A stretch of 64,000 bases of DNA from Oryzias latipes (GCF_002234675.1 NC_019876.2:22495161-22559160); one strand, 5' to 3'; positions 1 to 10,681 are shown, counted from the first letter of the stretch. Made by a program: numbers and translations. Notes: generated by a model from the letters alone, not told the origin.

Positions 1-1017
1 CCAGGCATCTGAGAGCCGCCTCCAACTCTTGGTTTGCTCTTTCGGCTTGTCCGTTAGACTGGGGGTGGTATCCTGAGCTTAGACTGACCATGGCCCCGAG
101 GGCGGAGCAGAACGAGTTCCACACCTGAGACGTGAATTGGGGTCCACGGTCAGACACGATGTCGCATGGTATGCCATGGTAGCGAAACACATGATTGACA
201 AGAAGTTCAGCAGTGTCTGAGGCAGAGGGGAGTTGAGCCAAAGGGATAAAGTGAACACCTTTGGAGAAATGATCAATGACTGTTAGTATTACGGTGTGCC
301 CCTGGGAGGGGGGCAGCCCTGTAACGAAATCCATAGCGATGTGTGACCATGGGCGACTAGGTACAGTCAGAGGCAACAGATGACCAGAGGGAGGTGAATT
401 TGAGTTCTTGGAGCGGGCACAGATGGTACAAGCAGCTACGTACTCACGGACGTCCTTCTCAAGAGAGGGCCAGTAAAACCGACGACGTAGTAGGTTGATA
501 GTCCTGCGTACCCCTCCATGACAGGCTATCCGTGATGCATGCCCCCATGTGAGTACTTCGGACCTGAGAGAATCGGGAACATACAGAGTACCAGGTGGAC
601 AGGAAACATGATCAGGTATCTCACCCTGGGCCTGTTGGACCTTGCTCTCGATTTCCCAGGTGAGAGTACCTACAAAACAGGAGGTGGGAATGATGGTAGA
701 GTCAGTGGTGGGTTCGACAATGGTATATTTCCTGGATAAGGCGTCCGGCTTGATGTTGCGGCTGCCTGGACGGTAGATGATATTGAAGTTAAAACGATCG
801 AAAAACAAAAACCAGCGAGCTTGACGGGAATTAAGGCGTTTTGCACTGCGTAAGTATGCTAGATTTTTGTGATCAGTCCAAACTATAAAGGGTAGTTCTG
901 CCCCCTCCAGCCAGTGACGCCACTCTTCTAAGGCTAATTTGATAGCCAAAAGTTTGCGGTTGCCCACGTCATAGTTCCTCTCAGCAGGGCTCAACTTGCG
1001 TGAAAAATAAGCACATA
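1..1017 (-). mobile_element. Ty3/gypsy pol fragment (RNase H to integrase), truncated
   Basis: On the minus strand one frame stays open from about 1017 down to the window edge, roughly 339 codons, without a starting ATG because the 5' part is missing. It begins in the RNase H domain ([16 protein letters not shown], then [18 protein letters not shown] and [14 protein letters not shown]). It continues through the integrase zinc-binding region (H..H..C..C ending CTICARSK) and the catalytic core, with D in DFVTGLP, D in SDRGPQF and E in [10 protein letters not shown]. It resembles the pol of the complete element at 2613-8039 but differs at many positions, so it is a related family. It is cut at 1017 against unrelated AT-rich DNA, and its LTR would lie beyond the left edge. 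The domain identity is certain; the extent of the whole element is unknown. Confidence 0.9.
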
Positions 1018-1439
1018 ACCACATCGGTGGAGTTTCAACCAATGCCTGCCGACAAAAACTTTATTCCAGTATTGCATGTGTAATTTAATATAATCATTAT
1101 TTAATTTCAAATATGTTAATTTCAAATATGTTGATCTTTTGTTTACTGAATAGATAAAAGCTTTAGTCCGTTCAAAATTGCTCATAGAGATGCAATAATT
1201 TTTACACATTTGTATTGTATCATTTTGTGGTATTTTCAAAAGAGTTTAGACCATCTTTGGCTTACACAGCATTTACCTTTCATCTCTGAGCTTTTTTGAT
1301 GTAATTGAATTTGCATTGCATTTCCATCCGTGTTCCTTTTTTTGCGTTTGTAAATGTTTCCATATGTGCTGCTTCTTGCTATTATACAGCTTTCCCTTTT
1401 TTCTCTGAGCATTTGTTTTGCAAAACTTTATCCCATCAA
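1018..1439. other. AT-rich stretch without recognised gene
   Basis: Sequence between the broken gypsy fragment and the solo LTR. It is AT-rich and has a short imperfect tandem repeat (TTAATTTCAAATATG twice near 1103-1130). I see no coding potential beyond short chance frames. Confidence 0.5.
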
Positions 1440-1921
1440 TGTCATGGTGCCTCTGGCAGCTAGTCTCCCCCTCCCCTCTCTGCTCTGCTCCTGACTCGAC
1501 CCAGCTGTGACCACTCAACTTATCATGCCTCCAGACTTACTTAAGGAGATCCAGAACCAGTATTCTTCGCCAGTTCGTTACCCCTGATGGTGCATAGTCT
1601 GGTCGTCATGTTACCCTTAGATCATGTGTTTATGCTCTCGCCTAACTTTGTTTTATGCCTCGTTCTCAGGACATTATTACCACGAGTGGTCACCTGAGTC
1701 TCCACCCTTCCTGAAAAGAAGCTCCTCACGGTTTCATCCTGTCAAGCCACGAGCCATTTCTCAACCTACAGTCACGCCACGAGCCATTATCCAGTCTCCT
1801 GCTTTACCACAACTCCAAGCCTTGGCGGATCAAATAAACGTTATTACTTACCTCATAACACACCTGTGTTTTCCTTCCGAGTTCCAGCGTTTGGGTCTGT
1901 CTCGCCTAGCAAGTCATGACA
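1440..1921 (+). mobile_element. Solo LTR of a gypsy chromovirus, TSD ATCAA
   Basis: The unit starts TGTCATGGTGCC and ends GTCATGACA, an inverted terminal repeat of the same kind as the LTRs at 2613 and 7503. It is flanked by a perfect 5-bp duplication, ATCAA at 1435-1439 and at 1922-1926. No internal gag or pol follows, so this is a solo LTR left by LTR-LTR recombination. Inside, a TTAAGG TATA-like site precedes the conserved GCCAGTTCGTT block that, by comparison with the full element, marks the transcription start. The strand given is the LTR sense direction. Confidence 0.93.
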
Positions 1922-2170
1922 ATCAACCCTTCAAACAGAACAGAAGCTACTCCTACTGCATTTCATTCCCACTTCAAAAAGGTATTCTTTATGTGTAGAA
2001 GATGTTGTGCAAAAACCCTTCCATGTAACCTGTTGAATTGTTATGTGAGATAGTAGTATATTATAATCACCTTTACTGTTAGAATGATCTGAATTGACCT
2101 GTATTACAGTAAGTGTACTGTATTTAATTGGATTGGAAGTTTGGCGCAGCTCCTTGGGACAACTCCATCT

Positions 2171-2570
2171 GTCCATTCATCCATTCATTCATTCATCTTC
2201 TTAACCGTTTATTCCCTTTCGGGGTCACGGGGTTGCCGGAGCCTATCCCTGCCACTTGGGCGTAGGCAAGGGATGCCCTGGACTGGTCGCCAGTCTGTCG
2301 CAGGGTAGAATATCCTCAATCACACATCCATTCGCTCTCACACTCACACCTATGGACAATTTAGAGTTGCCAATCAACGTATGAATTTTTGGACGGTGGG
2401 AGGAAGCCGGAGATCCCGGAGAAAACCCACGCATGCACGGGGAGAACATGCAAACTCCACCCAGAAAGGTCCCCCATTGATGTTGTTTTTCACGTCCCCC
2501 AGCCGGGACTTGAACCAGAGGCCTTCTTGCTGTCAGGCAAGAGCGCTAACCACTGCGCCACCGTGCAGCC
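2171..2570 (-). mobile_element. tRNA-derived SINE with ATGG/ATGA-rich tail
   Basis: Read on the minus strand, the element starts with a tRNA-like head. An A-box-like TGGCGCAGTGG lies at 2550-2560 and a perfect B box GGTTCAAGTCC at 2506-2516. A conserved body follows, and it ends in a simple (ATGAATGG)-type tail near 2171-2200. This is one of the commonest repeat types in teleost genomes. Other copies of the same family are at 2571-2612 plus 8040-8235 (split) and 63235-63497. Confidence 0.85.
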
Positions 2571-2612
2571 TCGTCCAGTCATCCAAACCATCTAAATCCA
2601 TTTAGGAGTCAT
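2571..2612 (-). mobile_element. Tail side of a SINE split by the chromovirus
   Basis: The 42 bp before the 5' LTR resemble the tail and 3' part of the SINE at 2171-2570. They read directly on to the sequence at 8045 (GGTTGCTGGAGCC) once the chromovirus 2613-8039 is removed. The retrotransposon therefore landed inside a second SINE copy. Confidence 0.7.
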
Positions 2613-3145
2613 TGTCACGGTGCCTCTGTCAGGTTCCTCCCCCCCCTCCCCTCTCTGCTTGGCCTAATTCTCCGCAGCTGCCGCCACTCATCTCATCAGA
2701 CTGCCTGACCTTCATAAGGAGCTCCAGGACCATCATTCAACGCGAGTTCGTTGCCCCTAATGGTGCATGTTCAAGCCTCAAGTGAAATCTTGTTTAAACT
2801 AGCCTCGGCCCCTCGTCTCATGTTTTCTGTCCTGTTCCAGGAATACTCACATCCACGAGTGAGCGGTCAAGCGGACGAGTCAAGCAAACTCCCAACCACA
2901 CTCACCGTCTGCAGTGGAACGCATTTTCCCGGCTCCTCTCAAGTCACGGTCTGGTTCCTCAAGCGGTGCCTCCTGCCCTCGTCCGGTCTCGGATTCACGC
3001 TCTCCCTCCAGCCACGTCGCCTCCCTGCCATACCAAGACTCCGTCACCAGCCGTATCAATAAACCCTATTCTTACCATAACTCACCTCCTGTCATCCTTC
3101 TGGGTTCCAGCATCTGGGTCTGCCTAAGCTTAGCCTGCCATGACA
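2613..3145 (+). repeat. 5' LTR of chromovirus 1
   Basis: Starts TGTCACGGTGCC and ends GCCATGACA. A TATA-like CATAAGG at 2713-2719 lies 29 bp before GCGAGTTCGTT (2742-2752), the predicted 5' end of the RNA. From ATG 2760, 18 nt further on, a 100-codon frame of unknown meaning runs to 3062. The last six bases contain the gag start codon. Confidence 0.95.
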
Positions 3146-4174
3146 GAACGAACTCGCCAAAGCCCCGACCCAGCTGACCCGGAGGGCCTTCGTCTTGCCG
3201 TAACCCAACAGGGCATCATGCTCGGACGTCAGGCAGATGCTCTCGCCCAAATGGCCTCGGCACAACAGGAGTTATTCCGCCGAATAGACGGTATGTCTCA
3301 AACCCTCGTTGATCTAACCGGACAATTTGCTAACCCTGCTACAGGACCAGCTATTGCTACTTCCGACAACAACACTGCTCCCACTTCCGCTTCCGGATCC
3401 TTCCAGCCGGCGGAGAACTTCCGGTTGCAGCCGGAGCCCTTTTTTGGTGACGTAAAGGCCTGCAGCGGCTTCCTCTTACAGTGCCAGCTCATTTTACGTC
3501 AAGCCCCAAGGTACTACCAGTCCGATCATAGCAAAATCACGCTCATTGTTAATTCCTTACGCGATAAAGCTCTCCAGTGGGCCCAAGCCTTTATTTCTGC
3601 AAATCCTATTACCCATCTTCTATATGAACATTTCATCAATGAATTTCGGCTCATCTTTGATCAGCCACGCCGGCAAGAAGAAGCCACCAGGCGCCTTTTA
3701 AATTTAAAACAGCGGGGTCGGTCAGTTAGTGATCATCTGATCGATTTCCGTATTTTGGCAGTTGAAGCGGGGTGGCCAGACATTGCGCTGAAGGGCATTT
3801 TTTACCAGTCTCTGAATGAATCCATTAAGGATCATTTATGCACACAGCCAGAGGCTAACACATTTGAGGACCTAGTCACAGCTGCTCTCCGATCAGACAT
3901 CCGTCTACGGGAAAGACATCATGACCGCCCAGTCAACCATCGCAAAACCTTAAATAATCACCCGGTATCGATCACCCCCGCTCAAACACAGTCCACAATA
4001 GATCCGGTTCCTTGCCCCAACCCTCTGGAAGAACCTATGCAGGTGGGGCACTCTAAATTATCCGCTGAGGAACGACAGAGACGTCGCATGGAGGGTTCAT
4101 GCTTTTACTGCGGCGTTCAGGGTCATTTAGTTTCTCAGTGTAAACGGCGTTTAAACTCCCAGAACCCCCGTTGA
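3140..4174 (+). CDS. gag: Gag polyprotein of chromovirus 1
   Basis: An intact 344-aa frame starting with an ATG that lies inside the terminal repeat of the 5' LTR. Residues about 90-260 look like the retrotransposon gag (capsid-like) domain, with QWAQAF and a [21 protein letters not shown] segment typical of Ty3/gypsy Gag. Near the C-terminus is one CCHC zinc knuckle, [14 protein letters not shown] (C-x2-C-x4-H-x4-C), expected to bind the element RNA. The likely role is assembly of cytoplasmic particles that package the RNA. The frame overlaps pol by about 30 nt and contains the slippery site. A later in-frame Met (GIMLGRQ) is an alternative start, but the ATG at 3140 is the first in frame. 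Confidence 0.92.
   Translation: MTERTRQSPDPADPEGLRLAVTQQGIMLGRQADALAQMASAQQELFRRIDGMSQTLVDLTGQFANPATGPAIATSDNNTAPTSASGSFQPAENFRLQPEPFFGDVKACSGFLLQCQLILRQAPRYYQSDHSKITLIVNSLRDKALQWAQAFISANPITHLLYEHFINEFRLIFDQPRRQEEATRRLLNLKQRGRSVSDHLIDFRILAVEAGWPDIALKGIFYQSLNESIKDHLCTQPEANTFEDLVTAALRSDIRLRERHHDRPVNHRKTLNNHPVSITPAQTQSTIDPVPCPNPLEEPMQVGHSKLSAEERQRRRMEGSCFYCGVQGHLVSQCKRRLNSQNPR
3147..3157 (+). promoter_or_regulatory. Self-priming primer-binding site
   Basis: AACGAACTCGC begins one base after the 5' LTR and is the exact reverse complement of GCGAGTTCGTT at 2742-2752, the predicted first 11 nt of the transcript. In Tf1 and the sushi group the RNA folds back and its own 5' end primes minus-strand DNA instead of a tRNA. 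The site lies within gag codons 3-6. Confidence 0.75.
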
Positions 4175-7100
4175 GTGACAGGCCACGGGGGGAGTATGTT
4201 TCAGCTCGGACTCCTACTACTTTTCTTTATTTACCTGTCAAAATCTGCACTAGCACTGACATTCACAGTACCAAGGCTCTCATAGATTCAGGAGCTGAAC
4301 AGAGCCTCATTGATTCAGATCTCGTCACTAGTCTTTGTCTACCCACAGAACCTCTCGAACACCCTGTAGAAGCTTCTGGTTTAGGGGGTCAACCCCTTTC
4401 ACGCATTACTCATCGAACTAAACCCGTCCAAATTCTAATCTCTGGAAATCATCGTGAAAACATTCAGTTCTTCATCACTCGCTCTAAACACACCCCCATC
4501 ATCCTGGGGTATTCCTGGCTAAAGCTCCACAATCCTCAATTTAACTGGTGTCTCGGTCATATTACCAATTGGAGTCCTTACTGCCTGGCCAACTGTCTTG
4601 CCTCTGCCATTCCCTCCACTTCTCGTCCGTCCTCTGAACCCTCATCTAACTTAAATCTGGACAACATCCCTGCCTGTTACCATGACCTCCATGAGGTCTT
4701 CAGCAAAACCAAGGCCTGTGCTCTGCCACCTCATCGTCCGTACGACTGTGAAATCAATCTACAACCTGGTTCCACCCTCCCTAAGGGTAGGCTGTTCAAT
4801 CTTTCCAGACCTGAAAGACTCGCTATGGAAAGCTACGTTCAGGAGGCGCTTTCTCTGGGACATATACGGCCCTCATCATCACCCGTCGGCGCAGGATTTT
4901 TCTTCGTAGAAAAGAAAGACAAGACTCTACGCCCCTGCGTCGACTACAGAGAACTCAACCAAATCACGATCAAGGATAAGTACGCTCTACCTCTAATTTC
5001 CACTGTTTTTGACTCCGTGCAGGAAGCTCGCATCTTCACGAAGCTGGATCTCCGAAACGCCTATCACCTCGTCAGGATGAAGGAAGGGGACGAATGGAAG
5101 ACGGCGTTTCATACTCCTCTTGGACATTACGAGTATTTGGTAATGCCTTTTGGGCTTACCAACGTCCCCGCTGTCTTCCAGAGACTAGTAAATGATGTCC
5201 TTCGGGACTTTTTGAACCGGTTTGTTTTCGTCTACCTAGACGATATCCTGATTTACTCCAAGAACCTCACCCAACATGAACTGCACGTCCGTCAAGTCCT
5301 CTCTCGTCTTCTGGAAAATCAATTATTCGTCAAATTGGAGAAATGCGAATTTCACGTCGACCAAGTTCAATTCCTGGGATACATAATCGAGCCGGGTCTC
5401 ATTAGACCCGATCCGGCAAAGATCGAGGCCGTAACCAATTGGGAGCCTCCCAGCAGCCGAAAAAAGCTTCAGCAGTTCCTGGGCTTTGCAAACTTCTATC
5501 GGCGGTTCATCAGGAACTACAGTAGCATCGCCGCCCCACTGACACGTCTCACGTCCACATCCCGAAATTTTTCCTGGACCCAAGAGGCTCAAGAAGCTTT
5601 TGACCGGCTAAAGGGTCTGTTCGTCTCTGCTCCCATTCTGATCCAACCGGACCCATCCCGTCAGTTTGTGGTAGAAGTGGATGCCTCGGATTCAGGGGTC
5701 GGAGCCGTTCTTTCCCAGAAAGAACTCCACTCCGGTAAGCTCAAGCCGTGCGCCTTTTTCTCTAAAAAACTTTCTCCCGCAGAGCAAAACTACGACGTGG
5801 GCAACCGGGAACTGCTGGCCATCAAGCTGGCCCTGGAAGAGTGGAGGCACTGGCTGGAGGGAGCGGAACACCCTTTCGTGGTTTGGACGGACCATAAAAA
5901 TTTGGAATACCTGAGGACGGCCAAGAGACTGAACTCCAGGCAGGCAAGATGGTGTTTGTTTTTTGACCGGTTCCGATTCACAATAACTTATAGACCTGGC
6001 AGCCGTAATGTCAAACCCGATGCTCTGTCCCGCAAGTTCAGTTCTTCAGATCCTACCACTGCCAACATCATTCCCCCCACCTGCATCGTGGGAGCCCTCA
6101 CCTGGGATATCGAGAACCGTGTCATCCAGGCCCAAGGTGAGGAACCCGGTCACGCCCCTTGCCCTAACGGAACCCTGTTTGTCCCCAACTCTCTCAGGTC
6201 TGACGTACTGTCATGGGGGCATGCTTCCAAGGTGTCATGTCATGGAGGGGTCCAACGCACTCTTAATTTAATCAAACGCCGATTTTTTTGGCCGTCCATG
6301 GAGAAGGATGTTCGGGAATATGTGGCCGCCTGTTCCACCTGCGCCCGTTCCAAATCGGCGAACTCTCCGCCCGCTGGACTCCTTCATCCACTACCCACTC
6401 CCAGCCGTCCCTGGTCACATATAGCCTTGGACTTCATCACCGGACTACCTCCTTCTCAGGGTAACACTGTAATACTCACCGTCATAGATCGGTTCACCAA
6501 AATGGCTCACTTTATCCCGCTCACCCAGTTACCCTCAGCCACCGAGACGGCCCAAGTCCTAGTCAATCAGGTGTTCCGACATCATGGTATTCCCTCGGAC
6601 ATTGTATCTGACCGTGGCCCTCAGTTCATCTCCCAAGTGTGGAAGGCGTTCTGTTCCGCCTTGGGGGCCACGGTCAGCCTCTCCTCTGGATATCACCCCC
6701 AGTCCAACGGTCAAGCAGAGAGGGCCAACCAGGAACTGGAGGCAGCTCTACGCTGCCTGGCGGCACAGAACGATAAGGACTGGTCCCAGTATATCGTTTG
6801 GATAGAGTATGCCCACAATACTCATATATCCTCTGCCACTGGGGTGTCACCTTTTGAAGCCGCCCTCGGGTACTCACCACCTCTGTTTCCATCCCAGGAA
6901 CTAGATTTGGCGGTGCCGTCGGTCCAGGAACATCTCCAGCGTTGTCAACGCGTCTGGCGCCAGACCACAGAAGCTCTCCTCCGCACCAAGGAGAGTAACT
7001 GTCGCATCGCCAATCGCCACAGGGTGGTGGGTCCCGAGTACCAGCCTGGGCAGAAGGTTTGGCTCTCCGCCCGCAATATTCCTATTCAAGCTCACTCCCG

Positions 7101-7491
7101 CAAGTTGGCTCCCCGGTTCATTGGACCTTATACCATTGAGAAAGTCATCAATCCTACCTGTGTCCGTCTACGCCTCCCTCGAGCTCTCAAGGTACACCCC
7201 TCATTTCACATCTCGCAGATTAAACCCGTTCAGGACAGTCCTCTGTGCCCGCCGTCCGCTTCCCCGCCACCCGCCCGGGTCATCGACGGCGCCCCCGCCT
7301 ATACTGTGAGCCGGATTCTGGACATCCGTCGTCGGGGTCGCGGGCACCAGTTCCTGGTTGACTGGGAGGGTTACGGTCCTGAGGAGCGGTCTTGGATCTC
7401 GCGCTCTCTCATCCTGGACCCGTCCCTCATCGAGGGTTTCTTCCGGCTCCATCCTGATCGCCGTCCTGGACCGCCTGGAGGCGGTCGTTGA
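4144..7491 (+). CDS. pol: Pol polyprotein of chromovirus 1 (PR-RT-RH-IN-chromodomain)
   Basis: About 1115 codons, open from the stop at 4141-4143 to the TGA at 7489-7491, in the minus-1 frame relative to gag and with no ATG near its beginning. Domains in order: aspartic protease ([13 protein letters not shown]), reverse transcriptase with catalytic [10 protein letters not shown], RNase H ([32 protein letters not shown]), integrase zinc finger ([10 protein letters not shown] ... CSTCARSK) and integrase core ([25 protein letters not shown]). A C-terminal chromodomain ([23 protein letters not shown]) probably guides insertion to marked chromatin. No stop or shift is visible. Expression is expected as Gag-Pol by frameshifting at 4150-4156. 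Confidence 0.95.
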   Translation, partial: TAFKLPEPPLSDRPRGEYVSARTPTTFLYLPVKICTSTDIHSTKALIDSGAEQSLIDSDLVTSLCLPTEPLEHPVEASGLGGQPLSRITHRTKPVQILISGNHRENIQFFITRSKHTPIILGYSWLKLHNPQFNWCLGHITNWSPYCLANCLASAIPSTSRPSSEPSSNLNLDNIPACYHDLHEVFSKTKACALPPHRPYDCEINLQPGSTLPKGRLFNLSRPERLAMESYVQEALSLGHIRPSSSPVGAGFFFVEKKDKTLRPCVDYRELNQITIKDKYALPLISTVFDSVQEARIFTKLDLRNAYHLVRMKEGDEWKTAFHTPLGHYEYLVMPFGLTNVPAVFQRLVNDVLRDFLNRFVFVYLDDILIYSKNLTQHELHVRQVLSRLLENQLFVKLEKCEFHVDQVQFLGYIIEPGLIRPDPAKIEAVTNWEPPSSRKKLQQFLGFANFYRRFIRNYSSIAAPLTRLTSTSRNFSWTQEAQEAFDRLKGLFVSAPILIQPDPSRQFVVEVDASDSGVGAVLSQKELHSGKLKPCAFFSKKLSPAEQNYDVGNRELLAIKLALEEWRHWLEGAEHPFVVWTDHKNLEYLRTAKRLNSRQARWCLFFDRFRFTITYRPGSRNVKPDALSRKFSSSDPTTANIIPPTCIVGALTWDIENRVIQAQGEEPGHAPCPNGTLFVPNSLRSDVLSWGHASKVSCHGGVQRTLNLIKRRFFWPSMEKDVREYVAACSTCARSKSANSPPAGLLHPLPTPSRPWSHIALDFITGLPPSQGNTVILTVIDRFTKMAHFIPLTQLPSATETAQVLVNQVFRHHGIPSDIVSDRGPQFISQVWKAFCSALGATVSLSSGYHPQSNGQAERANQELEAALRCLAAQNDKDWSQYIVWIEYAHNTHISSATGVSPFEAALGYSPPLFPSQELDLAVPSVQEHLQRCQRVWRQTTEALLRTKESNCRIANRHRVVGPEYQPGQKVWLSARNIPIQAHSRKLAPRFIGPYTIEKVINPTCVRLRLPRALKVHPSFHISQIKPVQDSPLCPPSASPPPARVIDGAPAYTVSRILDIRRRGRGHQFLVDWEGYGPEERSWISRSLILDPSLIEGFFRLHPDRRPGPPGGGR
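4150..4156 (+). promoter_or_regulatory. Minus-1 ribosomal frameshift slippery site TTTAAAC
   Basis: In the gag frame the codons read T_TTA_AAC, exactly the X_XXY_YYZ pattern. A one-base backward slip enters the pol frame, which is open from 4144. The gag stop follows at 4172-4174. TTTAAAC is a well-known efficient heptamer. I did not establish a downstream pseudoknot. Confidence 0.85.
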
Positions 7492-7499
7492 GGGGGGGG
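7491..7499 (+). promoter_or_regulatory. Polypurine tract of chromovirus 1
   Basis: AGGGGGGGG directly before TAC and the 3' LTR start at 7503. This is the normal position of the plus-strand primer in LTR retrotransposons. It begins at the last base of the pol stop codon. Confidence 0.8.
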
Positions 7500-7502
7500 T
7501 AC

Positions 7503-8039
7503 TGTCACGGTGCCTCTGTCAGGTTCCTCCCCCCTCCCCTCTCTGCTTGGCCTAATTCTCCGCAGCTGCCGCGACTCATCTCATCAGACTGCCTGACCTT
7601 CATAAGGAGCTCCAGGACCATCATTCAACGCGAGTTCGTTGCCCCTAATGGTGCATGTTCAAGCCTCAAGTGAAATCTTGTTTAAACTAGCCTCGGCCCC
7701 TCGTCTCATGTTTTCTGTCCTGTTCCAGGAATACTCACATCCACGAGTGAGCGGTCAAGCGGACGAGTCAAGCAAACTCCCAACCACACTCACCGTCTGC
7801 AGTGGAACGCTGTTGGATTTTCCCGGCTCCTCTCAAGTCACGGTCTGGTTCCTCAAGCGGTGCCTCCTGCCCTCGTCCGGTCTCGGATTCACGCTCTCCC
7901 TCCAGCCACGTCGCCTCCCTGCCATACCAAGACTCCGTCACCAGCCGTATCAATAATCCCTATTCTTACCATAACTCACCTCCTGTCATCCTTCTGGGTT
8001 CCAGCATCTGGGTCTGCCTAAGCTTAGCCTGCCATGACA
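7503..8039 (+). repeat. 3' LTR of chromovirus 1
   Basis: A second copy of the LTR at 2613-3145. It is 4 bp longer overall, with a 6-bp insertion TGTTGG near 7811 and a C run shorter by two. It carries the same CATAAGG, GCGAGTTCGTT and ATG landmarks, and the LTR frame stays open at 102 codons from the ATG. Confidence 0.95.
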
Positions 8040-8235
8040 GACATAAGGTTGCTGGAGCCTATTCTGGTTACTGTTACCTACCTTGATAAGTCACCATGCC
8101 TTTGCAGGCCTTACACCATCACACACACACACTGACATTTACACTAACTCTGACAGACAGGAGCTGGGATTTGAACTAGATTATTCTTACTGTGAGGTGA
8201 AAGCGTTAAGCACTGCACCACTGTGAAGACCCTCT
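8040..8235 (-). mobile_element. Head part of the SINE split by chromovirus 1
   Basis: Minus-strand tRNA-like head with a B-box-like AGTTCAAATCC at 8167-8177 and an A-box-like stretch near 8210-8222. It also carries a (CA)n run near 8131-8141. It continues the SINE tail found at 2571-2612 on the other side of the retrotransposon. It is older and more diverged than the SINE at 2171. Confidence 0.7.
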
Positions 8236-8284
8236 GTGAAATATTGCTTGAATGACATGTTTTAACATGAGGACCATAATTGGG

Positions 8285-8665
8285 AGCAAACTTTGTTTCC
8301 CTCATGATGTACCGGGTAATGGGTGGGATTGGTTGAGTAGTAGCAATCTAACAGAACCTTGTTCTCACATCTAGTCCATTTCCATTTTGTTCCAGTAGCC
8401 CACTTTCCATCAGGGGGCTCTGGTCCCTCAGCACCTGACGCAGACCTTGTTTGGCTGGGCGACGTCTGAGCCAGCATGGCATGCGATTCATTGTCTCTCA
8501 TGGATTGTGAGGTAGGCAGTAGCGTTAAAGGTGTTGCCCAAGAGCCCTCACTGGGTTATGTTTATTGATAGCCATTGTTATGGTAATTATCCCATTTCCA
8601 TTGATGGTTCATTCCTCCTATGGGAATTAAATCCTGGTTTCCTGCGTGCTAGTCCTGCACTTTCA
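8285..8665 (-). mobile_element. 5' portion of an R2-like LINE (second copy)
   Basis: The reverse complement matches the first part of the LINE at 17818-21283. It covers the degenerate tRNA-like B-box region, the AATGG-rich spacer, the conserved block around GGCTCAGACGTCGCCC and the first protein-coding segment up to the TACTACTCAA stretch. It then diverges. A LINE copy that keeps only the 5' end is unusual, because target-primed reverse transcription normally loses the 5' end. Confidence 0.75.
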
Positions 8666-9255
8666 GGGTGCCTTCAAGGCCTTCTCTGAAGACCTATACC
8701 TGAAGTGTAAGACTCTGGGACGGCTTCCTGCTGGTTTTCCAGAAGCCTTGCCTTATCGGCTGATTGCCTGGATCAGGTGTGTTTAGCCAAAAAGAAGCTT
8801 CAATGGCAGGTTAGTTGGAAACATGTAAAACACCGGCCCTCGAGGCCTGGATTGTGACACCCCTGGCCTAAAAGAATATCTGAATCAAGTGTTAATTATA
8901 TTGTGTTCATGCATACTCATTAAATCTTTCCAAATGGTCTGTCCATTCCATTTTATTGTGTTTGTGATGATTATGCTGCTATCAGACAGACATATTTTTG
9001 TCAGAATCCCGTTGCGGACACAAACGCAGGATACAGGAATGCAGAAAAAAATGTCTTTAACTCAGAACCAAATTTCCAACCAACCAAATTTCATTTCTTC
9101 AAACCAATCAGATTTTGAGTTGGTTTCGGCAGGTCCTTCTAGCAGGCTTATGCAGTGTAACTGTATTCAGATCTTCTGATTGGACAATAGTTTCAGAAAA
9201 TCATATGCAGCCTTGCCCAGTTTGACACAAAGCCACACAACACTTTTTGATCTGT
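8666..9255. other. Old repeats, no gene
   Basis: Contains a common vertebrate repeat motif near 8832-8872 (CCGGCCCTCGAGGCCTGG ... TGACACCCCTGGCC), probably the end of an ancient DNA transposon. AT-rich DNA follows. No convincing coding frame. Confidence 0.4.
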
Positions 9256-10250
9256 CTCAGTTAAATATAGAGCTGACAAATGTACGCCATGGATGATTCT
9301 GCAGGAAAATCTCCCACTGATCTCCTTCATCAGAAAAATCTGAATGAGTGCATTCAATTTTTTTTTCAATTTTATTTGTATAGCCCAAAATCACAACAAC
9401 AGTCATCTCGATGGCATAGCCATAGTCCCTTACCATCCAATAAGAACACTTCGCTCGCAAAATGCAGGACTGCTTGTGGTTCCTAGAATTAGTAAAAGTA
9501 CGGTTGGAGGTAGAGCGTTTAGCCACCAAGCCCCTGTCTTGTGGAATAAGCTCCCAGCTCATGTAGGAGAGGCTGATTCAGTTTCTACATTCAAAGTTAG
9601 ACTGAAAACATTCCACTTTGGACAGGCTTATTGTCAGACTAGTTAGTATTCAGAGATTATTTAACTTAATGTTAATGTGTTTAAATTAAACTTAATAACA
9701 ATAACTATTTGTTTTAAAAGGCTGCTAGAAGTTGAAGCTGGGGTAACTATGGTGCTCCGGGGTTCTGTCTTTTCTCATCTACTTCTACCCTCCATCTCTT
9801 CTTTATTCTTGATCATTATTTATCATTTAGGTCTCCATGCCTCTGTTTGGTGGAGTGTGATTCATGTATTGTCCCTCTTTCCCTCTCCCCTCCTGGGGAG
9901 TGGGAGTGCTTCCAGACTCCAGTTGGCTCATCCGTGCTCCAGTTCCTGACCGTTTACCTCGCCTTTGCTCCTGCTCCTACACTTGGCTGTGGATCCTGCC
10001 TCTGGCTCATCTCTGCTCTGTACCTGACCGAGTACCTCGTCTCTGCTCCAGCTCCTACACCTGGCTGTGGTTCCTGTCTCCGGCTCGACTCGCGCCTTTG
10101 ACTGTCCCCCCAACCACAGCTGGATGAAGCTCGTCTGCTGGACTTTATATATGTAGTTGTAGTGTTAGATAAGTTAATTCTTCTCTAAGAGTTCTGGTAA
10201 ATCGCCTGTCCATCCTGGGGGAGGATCCCTCCTTCATGTGGGCACCCCTG
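9256..10250 (+). mobile_element. L2/Rex-like LINE, 3' end only
   Basis: At 9440-9646 the plus strand encodes the C-terminus of a CR1/L2-superfamily reverse transcriptase (RTLRSQNAGLLVVPR, AFSHQAPVLWNKLP, TFKVRLKTF), ending in TAG. About 600 bp of LINE 3' UTR follow, including a pair of Cys/Ser-rich direct repeats near 9945-10090. The element is heavily 5'-truncated and not functional. Confidence 0.75.
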
Positions 10251-10261
10251 AGTGCATGAAG

Positions 10262-10511
10262 CAGCTGTACAGATTTGTTTGTTTGGCGCTGACCGTCCCC
10301 GTGTTCACTGCGTCTTTGGAGCGGACATTTTCGTCTCTAAACCGAATTAAAATCTACGCAGAAACACAACTGGACAGACTTGGTTCTCAGCACTGGCCTT
10401 GATGGAAGAGAAAAGGACTTCTTGACGGAACTGAAGTGTGATAATCTACATGACAGGGGGATAGAACTGTTTTTGAGGAAAGAGAGGAGGATGGATTTTG
10501 TCTTTAAATAG
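10262..10511 (+). pseudogene. hAT transposase C-terminal remnant
   Basis: A broken frame whose pieces (LTVPVFTASLERTFSSLNRIKIY, then in another frame a segment ending KERRMDFVFK) match the hAT-family C-terminal dimerisation region. That region carries the TASVERSFS-type motif and is also found in ZMYM1-like domesticated proteins. At least one frameshift and one stop interrupt it, and no N-terminal part is nearby. Confidence 0.7.
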
Positions 10512-10681
10512 TGAGTTTTTTGATGAGTGACATGATAAATATCATAATAAATAATATCCCAAATGTATGTGGTTGTTTGTTTCCATGTTTTTGCAGGCTG
10601 TGGTTGTATATATTTGTTTACTGTTTTTTTTATTCAGTTTATTTGGAGGCATAAAAATGTTTAATGAGTGTTAGGTCAAAC

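Larger units (their letters stand above)
2613..8039 (+). mobile_element. Complete Ty3/gypsy chromovirus (sushi/Tf1-like) with open gag and pol
   Basis: A full-length LTR retrotransposon. The 5' LTR is 2613-3145, gag 3140-4174, pol (minus-1 frame) about 4144-7491, the polypurine tract 7491-7499 and the 3' LTR 7503-8039. The flanks are GTCAT (2608-2612) and GACAT (8040-8044), a target duplication with one changed base. The two LTRs are almost identical; I see two base changes, a two-base difference in a C run and a 6-bp in-frame indel. The pol C-terminus carries a chromodomain, which defines a chromovirus. Self-priming signals and a minus-1 slippery site match the Tf1/sushi group known from fungi and fish. 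All coding frames are open, so it may be autonomous. It sits inside a SINE. Confidence 0.95.
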
